A DNA stretch of 64,000 nt from Roseofilum reptotaenium CS-1145 (GTDB taxonomy: Bacteria > Cyanobacteriota > Cyanobacteriia > Cyanobacteriales > Desertifilaceae): the NCBI RefSeq assembly GCF_028330985.1, contig NZ_JAQMUE010000080.1:143276-207275 (forward strand), given 5' to 3'. How positions within the stretch are numbered: position 1 is the first letter of the stretch; each line of letters opens with the position of its first letter. This document shows positions 27,201 to 35,494 of the stretch, in pieces. The translations under genes were made by a program, and so were the position numbers. The notes beneath the pieces were generated by a model. That model worked only from the letters and a program-made list of their open reading frames with translations. It was not told the DNA's origin and ran no database searches.

Positions 27201-29174
27201 GACGACTCTCTAACTCTTTTTGAAGCAGGGGGTTTGCGATGGAAACTAGGTGCGAGTTTGCGAAAAATTGGTCAACTTCACTTTGAATTGGGGAATTTAG
27301 AACCGGCTTTGAGGTTCTTTAACCAGTCATTAATTGTTGCCGATAGACGGTATGATTTCCTTTATGTTGAATTAGGCAAGGTTCATACTGAGTTAGGCCA
27401 TTTGGAACAAGCTTGGGATGCGTTCAACACTGCTCTGAAATTAGATCCCGTTCCGGAAACTAAGGCAGATACCCTCTTGGGGATGGCACGAATAGAACGC
27501 CAGCGCGGGAACCTTAACATGGCTTTGAATCGCATTGAAGCGGCGATCGCCCTCATCGAAGAAGTACGCGCTCGAAAAAATTCCCCGGAAGAACGACAAA
27601 CCTTTTTTGCTGCTAAACAGCTCTATTACGAGTTCTACATCGACCTATTAATGGAGTTGCATCAACACCATCCAACTAAAGGTTATGATGCGCAAGCGCT
27701 GAATATTAACGAACGCTCTCGCGCTAGAAGCCTCCTAGAACTCCTTGCGGAAGCGAATACCGATATTCGCAAAGGAGTCGATCCGGATTTAGTGCTTCAG
27801 GAACGCCGCTTACAGCAACAATTAGATGCCCTCGATCGCCGGGAAGTTGCCCTGTATCAGGAAGAATTTACTCAAGAACAAGTCGTTAACCTCAAACAAG
27901 AACGGCAATATCTCTTGAATCAATACAAGGCTCTACAAAGGAAAATCCGAGAAGTAAGTCCGAGCTATGCCGCCCTGACTCAACCTGAACCTGTGACTTT
28001 AGAAGAAATTCAGCAAAATATTCTCGATCGCGATACTTTAGTTCTGCAATATGCTCTGGGTGAAGAGGGCAGTTTTCTCTGGGCAATTACCCAAGACCGT
28101 TTAATCTCTTATATCCTTCCTTCTCGTCAAGACATTGAGCAAAAAGCTAGACAATTTCGTGGCGATATCGGTCATCCTCGCTCTCGTCATCAACCCCAAA
28201 AAGCGATCGCCTCTGGTGAAGCATTAAATTCCCTCATTCTCCAACCTCTCAGAGAACACAGCGATAAAAAACGTCTGGCGATCGTTGCTGATGGAGCCTT
28301 ACACTACATTCCCTTCAGCGCTCTCCCCAATCCCCATGCTAGAGAAAACAACTTGAGTTCGTTAGTCGAAGCTTATGAACTCGTCCATCTTCCTTCCCTG
28401 TCTACCCTAGCCATTTTGCGTCAAGATTTTTCCCAACGCCAAAGCGCACCTCAGCAATTGGCGATCGTTGCCGATCCAGTGTTTAGTCGAGATGACGAAC
28501 GGTTAGAGAATCATCCTTCTTCCTCAACGTCTAATTCTGTGTCCTTACTTCCCCGTGCCACCACAGATATAGGTGTTCAACTCCAACGACTGCCCGGTAC
28601 TCGGCAAGAAGCTGAGGCGATCGCCTCCCTTATCCCGGAATCCCAACGGATTCAAGCCTTTGACTTTGAAGCCAACTACGCTTTTGCCACCCATACTCCA
28701 TTAAACCAGTATCGCACGGTGCATTTTGCCACCCACGGCATTCTCAACAGCGTCAATCCCGAACTGTCGGGGTTAGTGCTGTCCTTAATCGACGAACAAG
28801 GTAATCCCAGCAATGGATTTTTGCGTCTCCACGACATTTACAACTTAGATTTATCTGCTGATTTGGTGGTTCTCAGTGCTTGCCAAACGGGACTAGGGAA
28901 AGAAATTCAAGGAGAAGGCTTAATCGGATTAACCCGAGGGTTTATGTATGCGGGTACGCCTAGGGTACTCGTCAGTTTATGGAATGTTGATGATGCCGCC
29001 ACCGCAGAGATGATGACTCGTTTTTATCGTCTGATGTGGCAAGAACAATTATCGCCCACAAAAGCCTTGCAAGAGGCACAACTGGAGATGCAAACCGAGA
29101 CTCAATGGAGAGCGCCGTTTTATTGGGCAGGGTTTACTCTGCAAGGAGAATGGGAGGAAATAAAGGAAGAATAG
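24279..29174 (+). CDS. Large exported TPR protein with C-terminal CHAT protease domain
   Basis: The protein has 1631 residues. Residues 1-28 form a signal peptide (hydrophobic RLWFAFWLTVLVTTESVAIA), so it is probably exported to the periplasm or beyond. More than twenty TPR-type units (LEFYQQAL.IY..LGD pattern, about 40 residues each) fill about residues 50-1110. A coiled-coil linker follows, then the CHAT domain (about 1270-1628) with catalytic His in HFATHG (about 1486) and Cys in LSACQTG (about 1535), both intact. LWNVDDAATAEMM and the terminal WAGFTLQGEW are standard family endings. These TPR-CHAT proteins are peptidase-like with few known substrates. Confidence 0.93.
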   Translation: MNRLWFAFWLTVLVTTESVAIAPKPNPESILTQNSCLVLAQDLVEKGERLSKQQTLTAQLPAIAQWEEARYLWHRAGNSEQEAAALIKLGSIYQYWGATTPARERYRDALALAQQLGDRLQEALILGQLGRIHDMDADRWQKEWQFASDRGFTSVTSRRSDILNQQRHSDSDKAAQFFHQALAIYEVFNQSPQTATFASRQGEAQLLNWLAESKTDTSERYELFQQALRIYEEIGDRKGEAVILNNLTRLRLFEWFDEQAGLDIFDRSRSIYQEIGASSSEDSHWAKKQNVRLLNTMVRYWWSENQARALEFHQQALSLAREIDDFDGEALTLEILGDRYLSSDNLQQGLAFYQQALTLYENLGNGVKQGEMLNHLGNIYSDLGETAKALEYYSQELDLLVGMSHFYRQLGDTNKALDFQYRQPIVLGHLGQIYDRLEEPAAALEQYNKARDVYQAVNDLQGEATFLLAIAERYGDRDRQEDMLTFLNQAVQVYQQAGDREGEAQILEKIATIHVHRFGEWEQGLEALDRMLNLYRSLGDRPGEARTLYRIASLYENELEEKEEALDFYRQRVAIDRELGDSVSEVFHLRTIAKIDYELGNYYPARESFKQAAQVYREKGNLEREARTLIEIGDDYIKFGEQESALEFYQQATPIYQQLGDYKKEAVNLRRMAELHYELEQVPQAILLFSQARQVYQDNGDHSGEAWTLYRTGITYTTLGDLENALASYNQALELYEQEPDASFREERTLDMLLRIGRIYAYSGEQKKAIEFCDRAVSSAQEFLESKPMKSAEVFREIGKACYQIGNPQKAWKAFNAYRQQYQNIGTDEAVTGLMRVGEDYVELGDIEQALYFFVQARRMYQERNFPEGEVNTLTWIANLYFRSGDYPEAFGFYREALRLTQTINNPKKEAGIWSKLGGIYLELGDREKAIASYEQALQIYRNLGNARREGETLEDLGTVYEQLKETEKALEFYDDSLTLFEAGGLRWKLGASLRKIGQLHFELGNLEPALRFFNQSLIVADRRYDFLYVELGKVHTELGHLEQAWDAFNTALKLDPVPETKADTLLGMARIERQRGNLNMALNRIEAAIALIEEVRARKNSPEERQTFFAAKQLYYEFYIDLLMELHQHHPTKGYDAQALNINERSRARSLLELLAEANTDIRKGVDPDLVLQERRLQQQLDALDRREVALYQEEFTQEQVVNLKQERQYLLNQYKALQRKIREVSPSYAALTQPEPVTLEEIQQNILDRDTLVLQYALGEEGSFLWAITQDRLISYILPSRQDIEQKARQFRGDIGHPRSRHQPQKAIASGEALNSLILQPLREHSDKKRLAIVADGALHYIPFSALPNPHARENNLSSLVEAYELVHLPSLSTLAILRQDFSQRQSAPQQLAIVADPVFSRDDERLENHPSSSTSNSVSLLPRATTDIGVQLQRLPGTRQEAEAIASLIPESQRIQAFDFEANYAFATHTPLNQYRTVHFATHGILNSVNPELSGLVLSLIDEQGNPSNGFLRLHDIYNLDLSADLVVLSACQTGLGKEIQGEGLIGLTRGFMYAGTPRVLVSLWNVDDAATAEMMTRFYRLMWQEQLSPTKALQEAQLEMQTETQWRAPFYWAGFTLQGEWEEIKEE

Positions 29175-29241
29175 ACTTTTGATATAGCGATTCTGGCTAG
29201 GCAATAGGCAATAGCTTGTATGGCTTAGGATCTAAACATAA

Positions 29242-29772
29242 TTACTTTTTCTTCGGTCGAAAGACTTGAATCACGTCCGAATTACACTCTAGATAGGGTG
29301 CGCCAATCAAGTCTAAGCAGTAGGGAATGGCAGGAAATACAGCATCTAAACATTCTCGAATGGATTTCGGTTTACCAGGAAGATTGACAATGAGGGCGCT
29401 GCCGCGAATGCCTGCGGTTTGTCGCGATAAGATGGCTGTGGGAACATATTGTAGGGATACGGAACGCATGAGTTCCCCAAATCCCGGCAGCATTTTGTCA
29501 CAGACTTCTTCCGTGGCTTCCGGGGTTACGTCCCTGGGAGCGGGGCCGGTTCCTCCAGTGGTGACAACGAGGGAGCAGTGGCGATCATCAATGAGGGAAA
29601 TAAGGGTAGTTTTAATTGTGTCATAGTCATCTGGGATAACCTCATAGACGGATTCCCAGGGACTGGTGAGATATTCTTGGAGGCGATCGATAATGGCTTT
29701 TCCAGAGAGGTCTTCATAGACTCCTGCGCTGGCTCGGTCTGAGGCGGTTACGATTCCAATACGGGTATTCAT
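29242..29772 (-). CDS. mogA: Molybdopterin adenylyltransferase MogA/MoaB family
   Basis: The 176-residue protein adenylates molybdopterin before molybdate insertion. The signature TTGGTGPAPRDVTPEAT is complete (GGTG loop and the conserved DVTPEA), and LPGKPKSIRECLDAV fits the family's late motif. Length is typical of MogA. It starts at an ATG preceded by a run of GGGGAATA repeats. Monocistronic as far as seen. Confidence 0.95.
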   Translation of the reverse strand: MNTRIGIVTASDRASAGVYEDLSGKAIIDRLQEYLTSPWESVYEVIPDDYDTIKTTLISLIDDRHCSLVVTTGGTGPAPRDVTPEATEEVCDKMLPGFGELMRSVSLQYVPTAILSRQTAGIRGSALIVNLPGKPKSIRECLDAVFPAIPYCLDLIGAPYLECNSDVIQVFRPKKK

Positions 29773-29812
29773 CGAGAATGGGGAATGGGGAATGGGGAAT
29801 AGGGAATAGGAT
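29773..29812. repeat. GGGGAATG heptad-type repeat upstream of mogA
   Basis: Five or so GGGGAATG/GGGAATAG units start two bases before the mogA ATG, on the template side, so the start codon follows a run of C/T-rich heptads in the mRNA. It belongs to the same class as the repeats before 12049, dnaB and petN. Confidence 0.75.
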
Positions 29813-29869
29813 GATGGGTGCTAGGCTTGAGCATTAAAAAAGTCCTAACTCCCCAGTTTTCTTGCATTT

Positions 29870-30301
29870 CTATTGCGTACTAGCGGCGATCGCCTTTTTT
29901 TTCATCGTCTCAAAGATATTGTAAAATCCATTAGCCCGAGACGGCGTTAAGTTTACGCATAATCCGGTCTCTTGGATGAAGTCTCCAGAGAGAGTGGCGA
30001 CTTCTTCAGGGCTTAATCCATCTAATCCTCTGACGAGTAATGCCACTAGGCCCTTGGTCAACTGGGCATCAGAATCGGCTTGATAGTGTAGTTTCCCGTC
30101 TTCTAGAGTCGCTGTGACATAGACTTGGGAGACACAACCGGGGACTTTATTTTCTTCGACTTTATCTGTGTCTGGAAAGGGAGGTAATTTCTTGGCGTAG
30201 TCAATGAGTTGCTCGATGCGACGCTTTGGGTCTTGAGAGCGTTGAAAACGTTTGACAATTTTATCTAAGTTAGGGGGTAGGGTTTGAGTTGTTTCGGTCA
30301 T
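29870..30301 (-). CDS. sufE: SufE family cysteine desulfuration protein
   Basis: The 143-residue protein accepts persulfide sulfur from the SufS cysteine desulfurase and activates it for Fe-S cluster assembly. The catalytic Cys is Cys56 in NKVPGCVSQVYV. The region LVRGLDGLSPEEV and the terminal RANGFYNIFETMKKKA are typical of the family. Length is normal. No suf neighbours are visible in the window. Confidence 0.95.
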   Translation of the reverse strand: MTETTQTLPPNLDKIVKRFQRSQDPKRRIEQLIDYAKKLPPFPDTDKVEENKVPGCVSQVYVTATLEDGKLHYQADSDAQLTKGLVALLVRGLDGLSPEEVATLSGDFIQETGLCVNLTPSRANGFYNIFETMKKKAIAASTQ

Positions 30302-30415
30302 AGTGCGATCGCCACCGATATCGTTAATCCATTGTTGTCATCCTGGATTCTAATGGATCGATCGGCTTAACTTACCCAGACTTAAGATATTTTTCCTGTT
30401 AGTTAAATTCTTCAA

Positions 30416-30475
30416 GAAAAAGGAAAAGCGCCTGGGAGTCTGGCCGTGTTTCGACCCCAAACGCGTTTTCCTTTC
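30416..30475 (-). terminator. Hairpin with U-run, probable terminator after the 30531 gene
   Basis: On the minus strand, AGGAAAA at about 30475-30469 pairs with TTTTCCT at 30427-30421. The stem continues through CGC/GCG and GGG..GTC/GAC..CCC with small bulges around a 12-base loop. The stem is followed by TTTTTCTT. This fits a Rho-independent terminator downstream of the gene ending at 30531. It might alternatively be part of a structured leader of sufE. Confidence 0.5.
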
Positions 30476-30530
30476 ACTTTACTCCTCACCACCAACCACA
30501 GTTTATCACGTTTTGATCATCTGTCAAGGG

Positions 30531-30959
30531 TTAAGACGATTTTTCTAATAAATCAGCCCGAACACACCCAACTTCAAAGGCAGCGTACCAGTGGCCGGCG
30601 GTTTCATAAAAGTGGCTAATCTCTACACTTTTACCGCTATAGGGCAGAACAATCTGATCGCCTGCTTTGCGTCCCCCATATTCGGGTACGGGTTCCGGTT
30701 GTTCCACTTTTGGCAATCGGGGAGCATCATGAACTTTACGGGGTTTAGGGACTTTAGAGGCTCGTTCGGGTTTCGCCTCAGGTTTCGCCTCAGGTTTCGC
30801 CTCGGATTTCGCTGGAGGCGTAGCTTGAGGTCTTCGAGGTCTTTGAACAATTTCGGGCGGTTTGGGCCGTTGAACTTTAGGGGGAGTTAAGGAGAGTTCT
30901 GGCTTGGGTTCCGGTTGAGACTCGGGGGGCTGGCGATCGCTAGAATTGGATTTGGTCAT
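30531..30959 (-). CDS. Proline-rich hypothetical protein with AKPE repeats
   Basis: The start is taken at the ATG at 30959 (MTKSNSSDRQPPESQP), giving 142 residues. Residues 8-95 are disordered and Pro/Lys/Glu-rich, including three tandem EAKP units (12-base DNA repeats near 30775-30800). The last 50 residues (GGRKAGDQIVLPYSGKSVEI, then HFYETAGHWYAAFEVGCVRADLL) look like a small folded beta domain. Soluble; no signal peptide. The family is not recognised, though the folded end looks conserved. Confidence 0.75.
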   Translation of the reverse strand: MTKSNSSDRQPPESQPEPKPELSLTPPKVQRPKPPEIVQRPRRPQATPPAKSEAKPEAKPEAKPERASKVPKPRKVHDAPRLPKVEQPEPVPEYGGRKAGDQIVLPYSGKSVEISHFYETAGHWYAAFEVGCVRADLLEKSS

Positions 30960-31066
30960 CTTTAAAAACGGGGAACATGCAAAACAAGCATACATTTGAT
31001 CTATCTTAGAAGATTTGTTCAACCCCCCTGAGCCAATTTCCGCACTCCTCACTCCCCACTTCTCAC

Positions 31067-32158
31067 TTAAACATTAAACCGGAATAACATCACATCCCCT
31101 TCTTGCACTACATACTCTTTACCCTCACTGCGTACCAGTCCTTTTTCCTTAGCTGCATTCATAGAACCATGACTAACCAAATCCTGGTACGCAATAGTTT
31201 CAGCCCGAATAAATCCCCGCTCAAAATCCGAATGAATTACGCCCGCAGCTTGGGGAGCTGTCATCCCGGCTTGAATCGTCCAAGCGCGGGTTTCCTTGGG
31301 CCCAGTGGTCAAGTACGTACGTAATCCCAACAGGGTATAAGTGGCACGAATCAACGATTGTAGACCGCCCTCCTCTACGCCTAAACTGGCCAGAAAATCG
31401 TCCCGGTCTTCTGGAGGCAGTTCAATTAACTCTGACTCCACCTGGGCGGAAATGGTCACCACTTGGGCCGTTTCTTGGGCCGCCATTTGTTTGACCACCT
31501 CTACCCATTCATTACCTTCAGCTAAATCATCTTCAGATACATTCGCGGCATAAATAATCGGTTTAGCCGTTAACAGACCCAAACCTTGAATACTGTCGAG
31601 TTCTTCCTCATTCAAAGACGCTAAACGGGCAGATTTTCCTTCATTCAAGACAGGAAGTAGTTTTTCCAGGGCACTCACTTCGACCAGACCGTCCTTATTC
31701 CCTCTGGCTTGCTTACGAGCGCGGTCTAATCGCCGTTCAACTTGACTCAAGTCAGCTAGGGCCAACTCTAGATTAATCACCTCAATATCCCGACTCGGAT
31801 CGACAGAACCGGAAACATGAATGATATCATCATTTTCAAAGCATCGAACCACATGCACAATGGCATCTACTTCTCGAATATTGGCTAAAAACTGGTTACC
31901 AAGGCCTTCACCTTGACTGGCTCCTTGGACTAAACCAGCAATATCAACAAATTCAATCCGCGTGGGAACGATTTGTTCAGATTGGGAAATTTTAGCCAAT
32001 ACGGACAGGCGTTCATCAGGGACGGCAACCACCCCAACATTGGGTTCAATTGTACAAAATGGAAAATTAGCCGCTTGTGCTTTAGCATTGGCGACTAAGG
32101 CGTTAAATAACGTTGATTTGCCCACATTGGGCAGTCCAACAATTCCAGCTCTGAGCAT
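31067..32158 (-). CDS. ychF: Redox-regulated ATPase/GTPase YchF
   Basis: This 363-residue Obg-family protein is universally conserved, binds ribosomes and hydrolyses ATP in preference to GTP. G1 is [14 protein letters not shown] at residues 7-20, G3 is [12 protein letters not shown], and the G4 position reads NVSE ([10 protein letters not shown]) instead of NKxD, the change that gives ATP specificity. The TGS domain is at the C-terminus ([20 protein letters not shown], then [11 protein letters not shown]). Length is normal. Confidence 0.97.
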   Translation of the reverse strand: MLRAGIVGLPNVGKSTLFNALVANAKAQAANFPFCTIEPNVGVVAVPDERLSVLAKISQSEQIVPTRIEFVDIAGLVQGASQGEGLGNQFLANIREVDAIVHVVRCFENDDIIHVSGSVDPSRDIEVINLELALADLSQVERRLDRARKQARGNKDGLVEVSALEKLLPVLNEGKSARLASLNEEELDSIQGLGLLTAKPIIYAANVSEDDLAEGNEWVEVVKQMAAQETAQVVTISAQVESELIELPPEDRDDFLASLGVEEGGLQSLIRATYTLLGLRTYLTTGPKETRAWTIQAGMTAPQAAGVIHSDFERGFIRAETIAYQDLVSHGSMNAAKEKGLVRSEGKEYVVQEGDVMLFRFNV

Positions 32159-32253
32159 TAGTGGAGTTTGTTAATGAAGTTTCAGGTTGTCAAGTTGATT
32201 GGGTGTGTACCGATCGCCAACTGGGTTGATTGAAAGTTATAGGATTTACCAAA

Positions 32254-33738
32254 GTGTCTCAAGCCAAAACCCCCATTTTAGATGCGCTTCGCCACTATGT
32301 GACCCACCCTCACGCTCCGTTTTATACTCCTGGCCATAAGCGGGGAGTCGGTATTTCTCGCCCTTTGGCTGATTTATTTGGGAGTTTGGTCTTTCAAGCG
32401 GATTTATCGGAATTGCCCGATCTGGATAATTTGTATGCTCCAGATGGGGCGATCCGAGAAGCCCAAGATTTGGCAGCTCAAGCGTTTGGTGCAAATCGAA
32501 CCTGGTTTTTGGTTAATGGTTCGACAGTCGGTGTGATGGCTGCGATTTTGGCAACTTGCACCAGTGGCGAGAAGATTATTTTACCCCGAAATATTCATAG
32601 TTCAGCGATTTCTGGATTAATTCTCTCTGGAGCGATGCCCATTTTTGTTAATCCTGAGTACGATCCGGATTGGGATATGGTCAATAGTGTTACGCCGATG
32701 TCGATCCAGAAGGCGTTGAGCAAACATCCAGATGCGAAGGCAGTGATGATGGTTTATCCAACGTATCAGGGGGTTTGTGGAGATGTGGAGGCGATCGCTC
32801 AATTATGCCATGACTCTCATATTCCCTTGATTGTAGATGAAGCCCATGGCCCCCATTTTCACTTCCATCCCGATTTACCTCCTTCAGCTCTATCTTGTGG
32901 CGCGGATGTGGCGATTCAATCGAGTCATAAGGTTTTGGGGGCGATGACACAAGCCTCGATGCTACATTTGAAAGGGTCGCGGATCGATCCGGAAGCCATT
33001 CGGCGATCGCTCCAACTGCTCCAATCAACCAGCCCCAGTTATTTACTGCTCGCCTCTTTAGACGCTGCTCGTCAGCAAATGGCTCTGCAAGGAGAGAGCT
33101 TGATTTTCCAAACCTTACAGTTAGCAGAACGGGCACAACAAAGCCTAAAAACACTTCCCAAATTAAACGTTTTAGAGACCAAAATCAGCAAGGGTTTTCT
33201 TGCTTTAGATCCCACTCGCTTAAATGTTAAAGTCACCTCTTGCGGCTTAACCGGTTATCAAGCCGATCGACTTTTACACGATCGCCACGGAGTTATTGCT
33301 GAATTACCCTCTGCCCAATCTTTAACCTTTATTATTAGTCTGGGCAACACTCAGGCTGATATCGATCAATTAGTCCAAGGATTAGCCCAAATTTGCCCAA
33401 CCCAAGGGACTCATGAGTGTTCCTCCGATCCAACAGTACTACAACGATGGCAAGAAGAATGTTTATTTGTCCATCCATCCTCATTTTTAATTAGTCCTGC
33501 CCTTTCTCCTCGTCAAGCCTTTTTCTCTCCAACAGAAACCTTACCTTTAGAACAAACAGATGAGCGTATTTGTGCAGAAATCATTTGTCCCTATCCTCCC
33601 GGCATTCCCGCAATCATGCCAGGTGAAATGATTAATATGTCAGCGTTGGATTATCTACAACAGGTGTTATCCCTAGGAGGGACGATCGCCGGGTGTAGCG
33701 ATCCCACCCTGAAAACTTTAAAAGTTGTTAGGCAATAG
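32254..33738 (+). CDS. PLP-dependent Orn/Lys/Arg decarboxylase family protein
   Basis: The start is set at the GTG at 32254, which has an AGGA upstream (an in-frame TTG at 32230 is the alternative), giving 494 residues. The protein has the fold I amino-acid decarboxylase layout: FYTPGHKRGVGIS, WFLVNGSTVGVMAA, LIVDEAHGPHFHF, and the PLP lysine in QSSHKVLGAMTQ. The C-terminal domain carries CPYPPGIPAIMPGE. The family makes agmatine, cadaverine or related amines; cyanobacterial members are often arginine decarboxylase-like. The substrate is not decided from sequence. Short enzyme without the N-terminal wing domain of the inducible forms. Confidence 0.93.
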   Translation: MSQAKTPILDALRHYVTHPHAPFYTPGHKRGVGISRPLADLFGSLVFQADLSELPDLDNLYAPDGAIREAQDLAAQAFGANRTWFLVNGSTVGVMAAILATCTSGEKIILPRNIHSSAISGLILSGAMPIFVNPEYDPDWDMVNSVTPMSIQKALSKHPDAKAVMMVYPTYQGVCGDVEAIAQLCHDSHIPLIVDEAHGPHFHFHPDLPPSALSCGADVAIQSSHKVLGAMTQASMLHLKGSRIDPEAIRRSLQLLQSTSPSYLLLASLDAARQQMALQGESLIFQTLQLAERAQQSLKTLPKLNVLETKISKGFLALDPTRLNVKVTSCGLTGYQADRLLHDRHGVIAELPSAQSLTFIISLGNTQADIDQLVQGLAQICPTQGTHECSSDPTVLQRWQEECLFVHPSSFLISPALSPRQAFFSPTETLPLEQTDERICAEIICPYPPGIPAIMPGEMINMSALDYLQQVLSLGGTIAGCSDPTLKTLKVVRQ

Positions 33739-33806
33739 TAAAGAGGGGAGAATCCAGTACGATAAAATTTGCTTTAGCTTTCTCTCTGATGGTAGGATCA
33801 CCTTTT

Positions 33807-34403
33807 ATGTCGCTTTGGCCCTTTGTTTCTCCTGGTATCCCTGATGATCTATTTGAGCGGTTACCTGGTATTCCCTTGAGTAAACGGGAGATCCGATTAT
33901 TATTGATTTCTGCTCTGCGATTGCGTAAGGATTCAATTTTGTGGGACATTGGTGCAGGAACCGGTACAATTCCGGTAGAGACTGGGTTATTGTGCCCTGA
34001 AGGACGGATTTTTGCCGTCGAGCGAGACGACGAGGTGGTCAGCTTAATTCGTCGAAACTGCGATCGCTTTGACGTTAATAATGTAGAAATTATTGAAGGG
34101 AATGCCCCCGAATGTTTAGAAAACATTCCTCTGCGCCCCCATCGAGTTTGTATGGAAGGCGGACGCTCAGTTAAACAGATTTTAGAAGCCGTCTGGAATT
34201 TGTTACTCCCAGAAGGACGGATTGTGGCAACTGCCGGATCGTTAGAAAGTTTATACGCTTTATCTGAAGGGTTTGCCCAGCTACAAGTGAGACATATAGA
34301 AGTCGTTCAATCTGGGGTTAATCGTTTGGAAAAACGGGGAATGTATCAAGTTTTTGCCGCCGTCGATCCAGTGTTTATTATTAGTGGGGAAAAACTTGGT
34401 TAA
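33807..34403 (+). CDS. cbiT: Cobalt-precorrin-6B (C15) methyltransferase CbiT
   Basis: The ATG at 33807 (MSLWPFVSPGIPDDLFERLP) has an AGGA eight bases upstream and gives 198 residues; the ATG at 33789 is an alternative. CbiT methylates C15 and decarboxylates the C12 side chain in corrin synthesis. Motif I is WDIGAGTGTIPVETGLL, followed by IFAVERDDEVV; MEGGRSVKQIL and LPEGRIVATAGSL are typical. The SREIR-like motif is seen as PLSKREIRLLL. It belongs with cobM at 54.6 kb in cobalamin synthesis, although the genes are unlinked. Confidence 0.93.
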   Translation: MSLWPFVSPGIPDDLFERLPGIPLSKREIRLLLISALRLRKDSILWDIGAGTGTIPVETGLLCPEGRIFAVERDDEVVSLIRRNCDRFDVNNVEIIEGNAPECLENIPLRPHRVCMEGGRSVKQILEAVWNLLLPEGRIVATAGSLESLYALSEGFAQLQVRHIEVVQSGVNRLEKRGMYQVFAAVDPVFIISGEKLG

Positions 34404-34470
34404 TGGATATCAGGAAATGTCAACCAACAGGATTTCCGGAATTTAAGAACATTATTTCATAAGAAGACAA

Positions 34471-34490
34471 GGGGCTAAGGTCCCCTAGCC
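34471..34490. terminator. Short hairpin between convergent cbiT and epimerase genes
   Basis: GGGG..CCCC and overlapping GGCTA..TAGCC stems (34471-34490) form a small hairpin 4 bases before the epimerase stop codon. A GGAAAT..ATTTCC pair (about 34412-34433) lies just upstream. They may limit read-through from both sides; no clear T-run is present. Confidence 0.35.
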
Positions 34491-34494
34491 TCGA

Positions 34495-35445
34495 TTAACT
34501 ATAAAGTTCCTGCACCCATTCCCACTCCTGAGTTAAGCCTTCTTCTAAAGAGACTTGGGGCTGGTATCCCAGCAATTTCTTGGCTTTGGAAACATCAGCG
34601 CTGGTATGACGAGCATCACCCATGGCGCGATCGATGTGGTTTCTACGGATAGGCTGACCAACGATTTTTTCCATCGTATCCAGCACATCCGTCAGTACAA
34701 CCCGACTCCCTCCACCAATATTAAAAACCTCTCCAACTGCATCAGGAGCTGTTGCAGCCCCTAGATTAGCAGCTACAGCATCTTGAATAAAGGTGAAATC
34801 CCTCGTTTGTTGACCATCGCCATAGATATCAATCGCCCGGTCTTCCAACACCGCTTTGTAAAATTTATGGAATGCCATATCTGGCCGTTGACGGGGACCA
34901 TATACCGTAAAATACCGTAGAGCCGTAAACGGAACCTGAAAATTTTGGTGATATAGCACACATAACCGTTCCGCCGCCAATTTTGTGATCCCATAGGGAG
35001 AAACCGGTTGGGGAGCAATGAGTTCTGAAGTCGGAAAAGTTTCCGCATTTCCATACACTGATGAGGTCGAAGCATAAACAAATCGCTTCAACGTCCTGGA
35101 ATTTTTGGCCGCTTCCAGCATAATCTGAGTCGCATTGATATTCCGTTCCGTATAGGAGCGAAACCCTTGCCCCCAACTCGCACGCACTCCCGCTTGCGCC
35201 GCTTGGTGATAAACTACTTCTACATCAGTGAATAAGGAATTCCAATCTAAGGTTTGAATATCTCCTTCTACAAGGGTAAACTGAGGATGAGTTTGAAAAC
35301 GACTAACATTCCGGCGTTTCAGTGTTGGGTCATAATAATCGTTAAATTGATCGACACCAATGACTTCTTGACCTTGATTGAGTAAGGTTTCGGCTAAGGT
35401 GGAACCAATAAAACCGGCTACGCCAGTTACAATTACTTTAGTCAT
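34495..35445 (-). CDS. NAD-dependent nucleotide-sugar epimerase (UDP-glucuronate 4-epimerase-like)
   Basis: The ATG at 35445 gives 316 residues; an upstream TTG is less likely. Rossmann motif GVAGFIGSTLAETL, VYHQAAQAGVRASW, the active-site YASTSSVYG and YGITKLAAE (YxxxK), and YFTVYGPRQRPDM are all present. GVRASW and the RP..M pattern resemble UDP-glucuronate/UDP-galacturonate 4-epimerases. This is the first gene of the polysaccharide cluster and would supply a uronic acid or related sugar nucleotide. It lies 43 bases beyond a GT-A-like gene on the same strand. Confidence 0.92.
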   Translation of the reverse strand: MTKVIVTGVAGFIGSTLAETLLNQGQEVIGVDQFNDYYDPTLKRRNVSRFQTHPQFTLVEGDIQTLDWNSLFTDVEVVYHQAAQAGVRASWGQGFRSYTERNINATQIMLEAAKNSRTLKRFVYASTSSVYGNAETFPTSELIAPQPVSPYGITKLAAERLCVLYHQNFQVPFTALRYFTVYGPRQRPDMAFHKFYKAVLEDRAIDIYGDGQQTRDFTFIQDAVAANLGAATAPDAVGEVFNIGGGSRVVLTDVLDTMEKIVGQPIRRNHIDRAMGDARHTSADVSKAKKLLGYQPQVSLEEGLTQEWEWVQELYS

Positions 35446-35494
35446 TACCAAGATAATTTTTTGTTCTTATTCCTGCACAATTATAGGAGATGAA

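Noticed and set aside
30410..30530. Possible Yfr1-like or other small RNA; ACTCCTCAC on the plus strand resembles the Yfr1 core
   Set aside because: The core differs from the known ACTCCTCACAC by an extra base, and no T-run terminator follows on that strand. The hairpin reads better as a minus-strand terminator.
30302..30530. tRNA gene suggested by GTTTCGACCCC
   Set aside because: Flanking sequence does not form a T-arm or an acceptor stem of the right length. No tRNA was found anywhere in the window by eye.
33728..34126. Minus-strand gene overlapping cbiT
   Set aside because: The region is fully explained by CbiT on the plus strand, with all family motifs.
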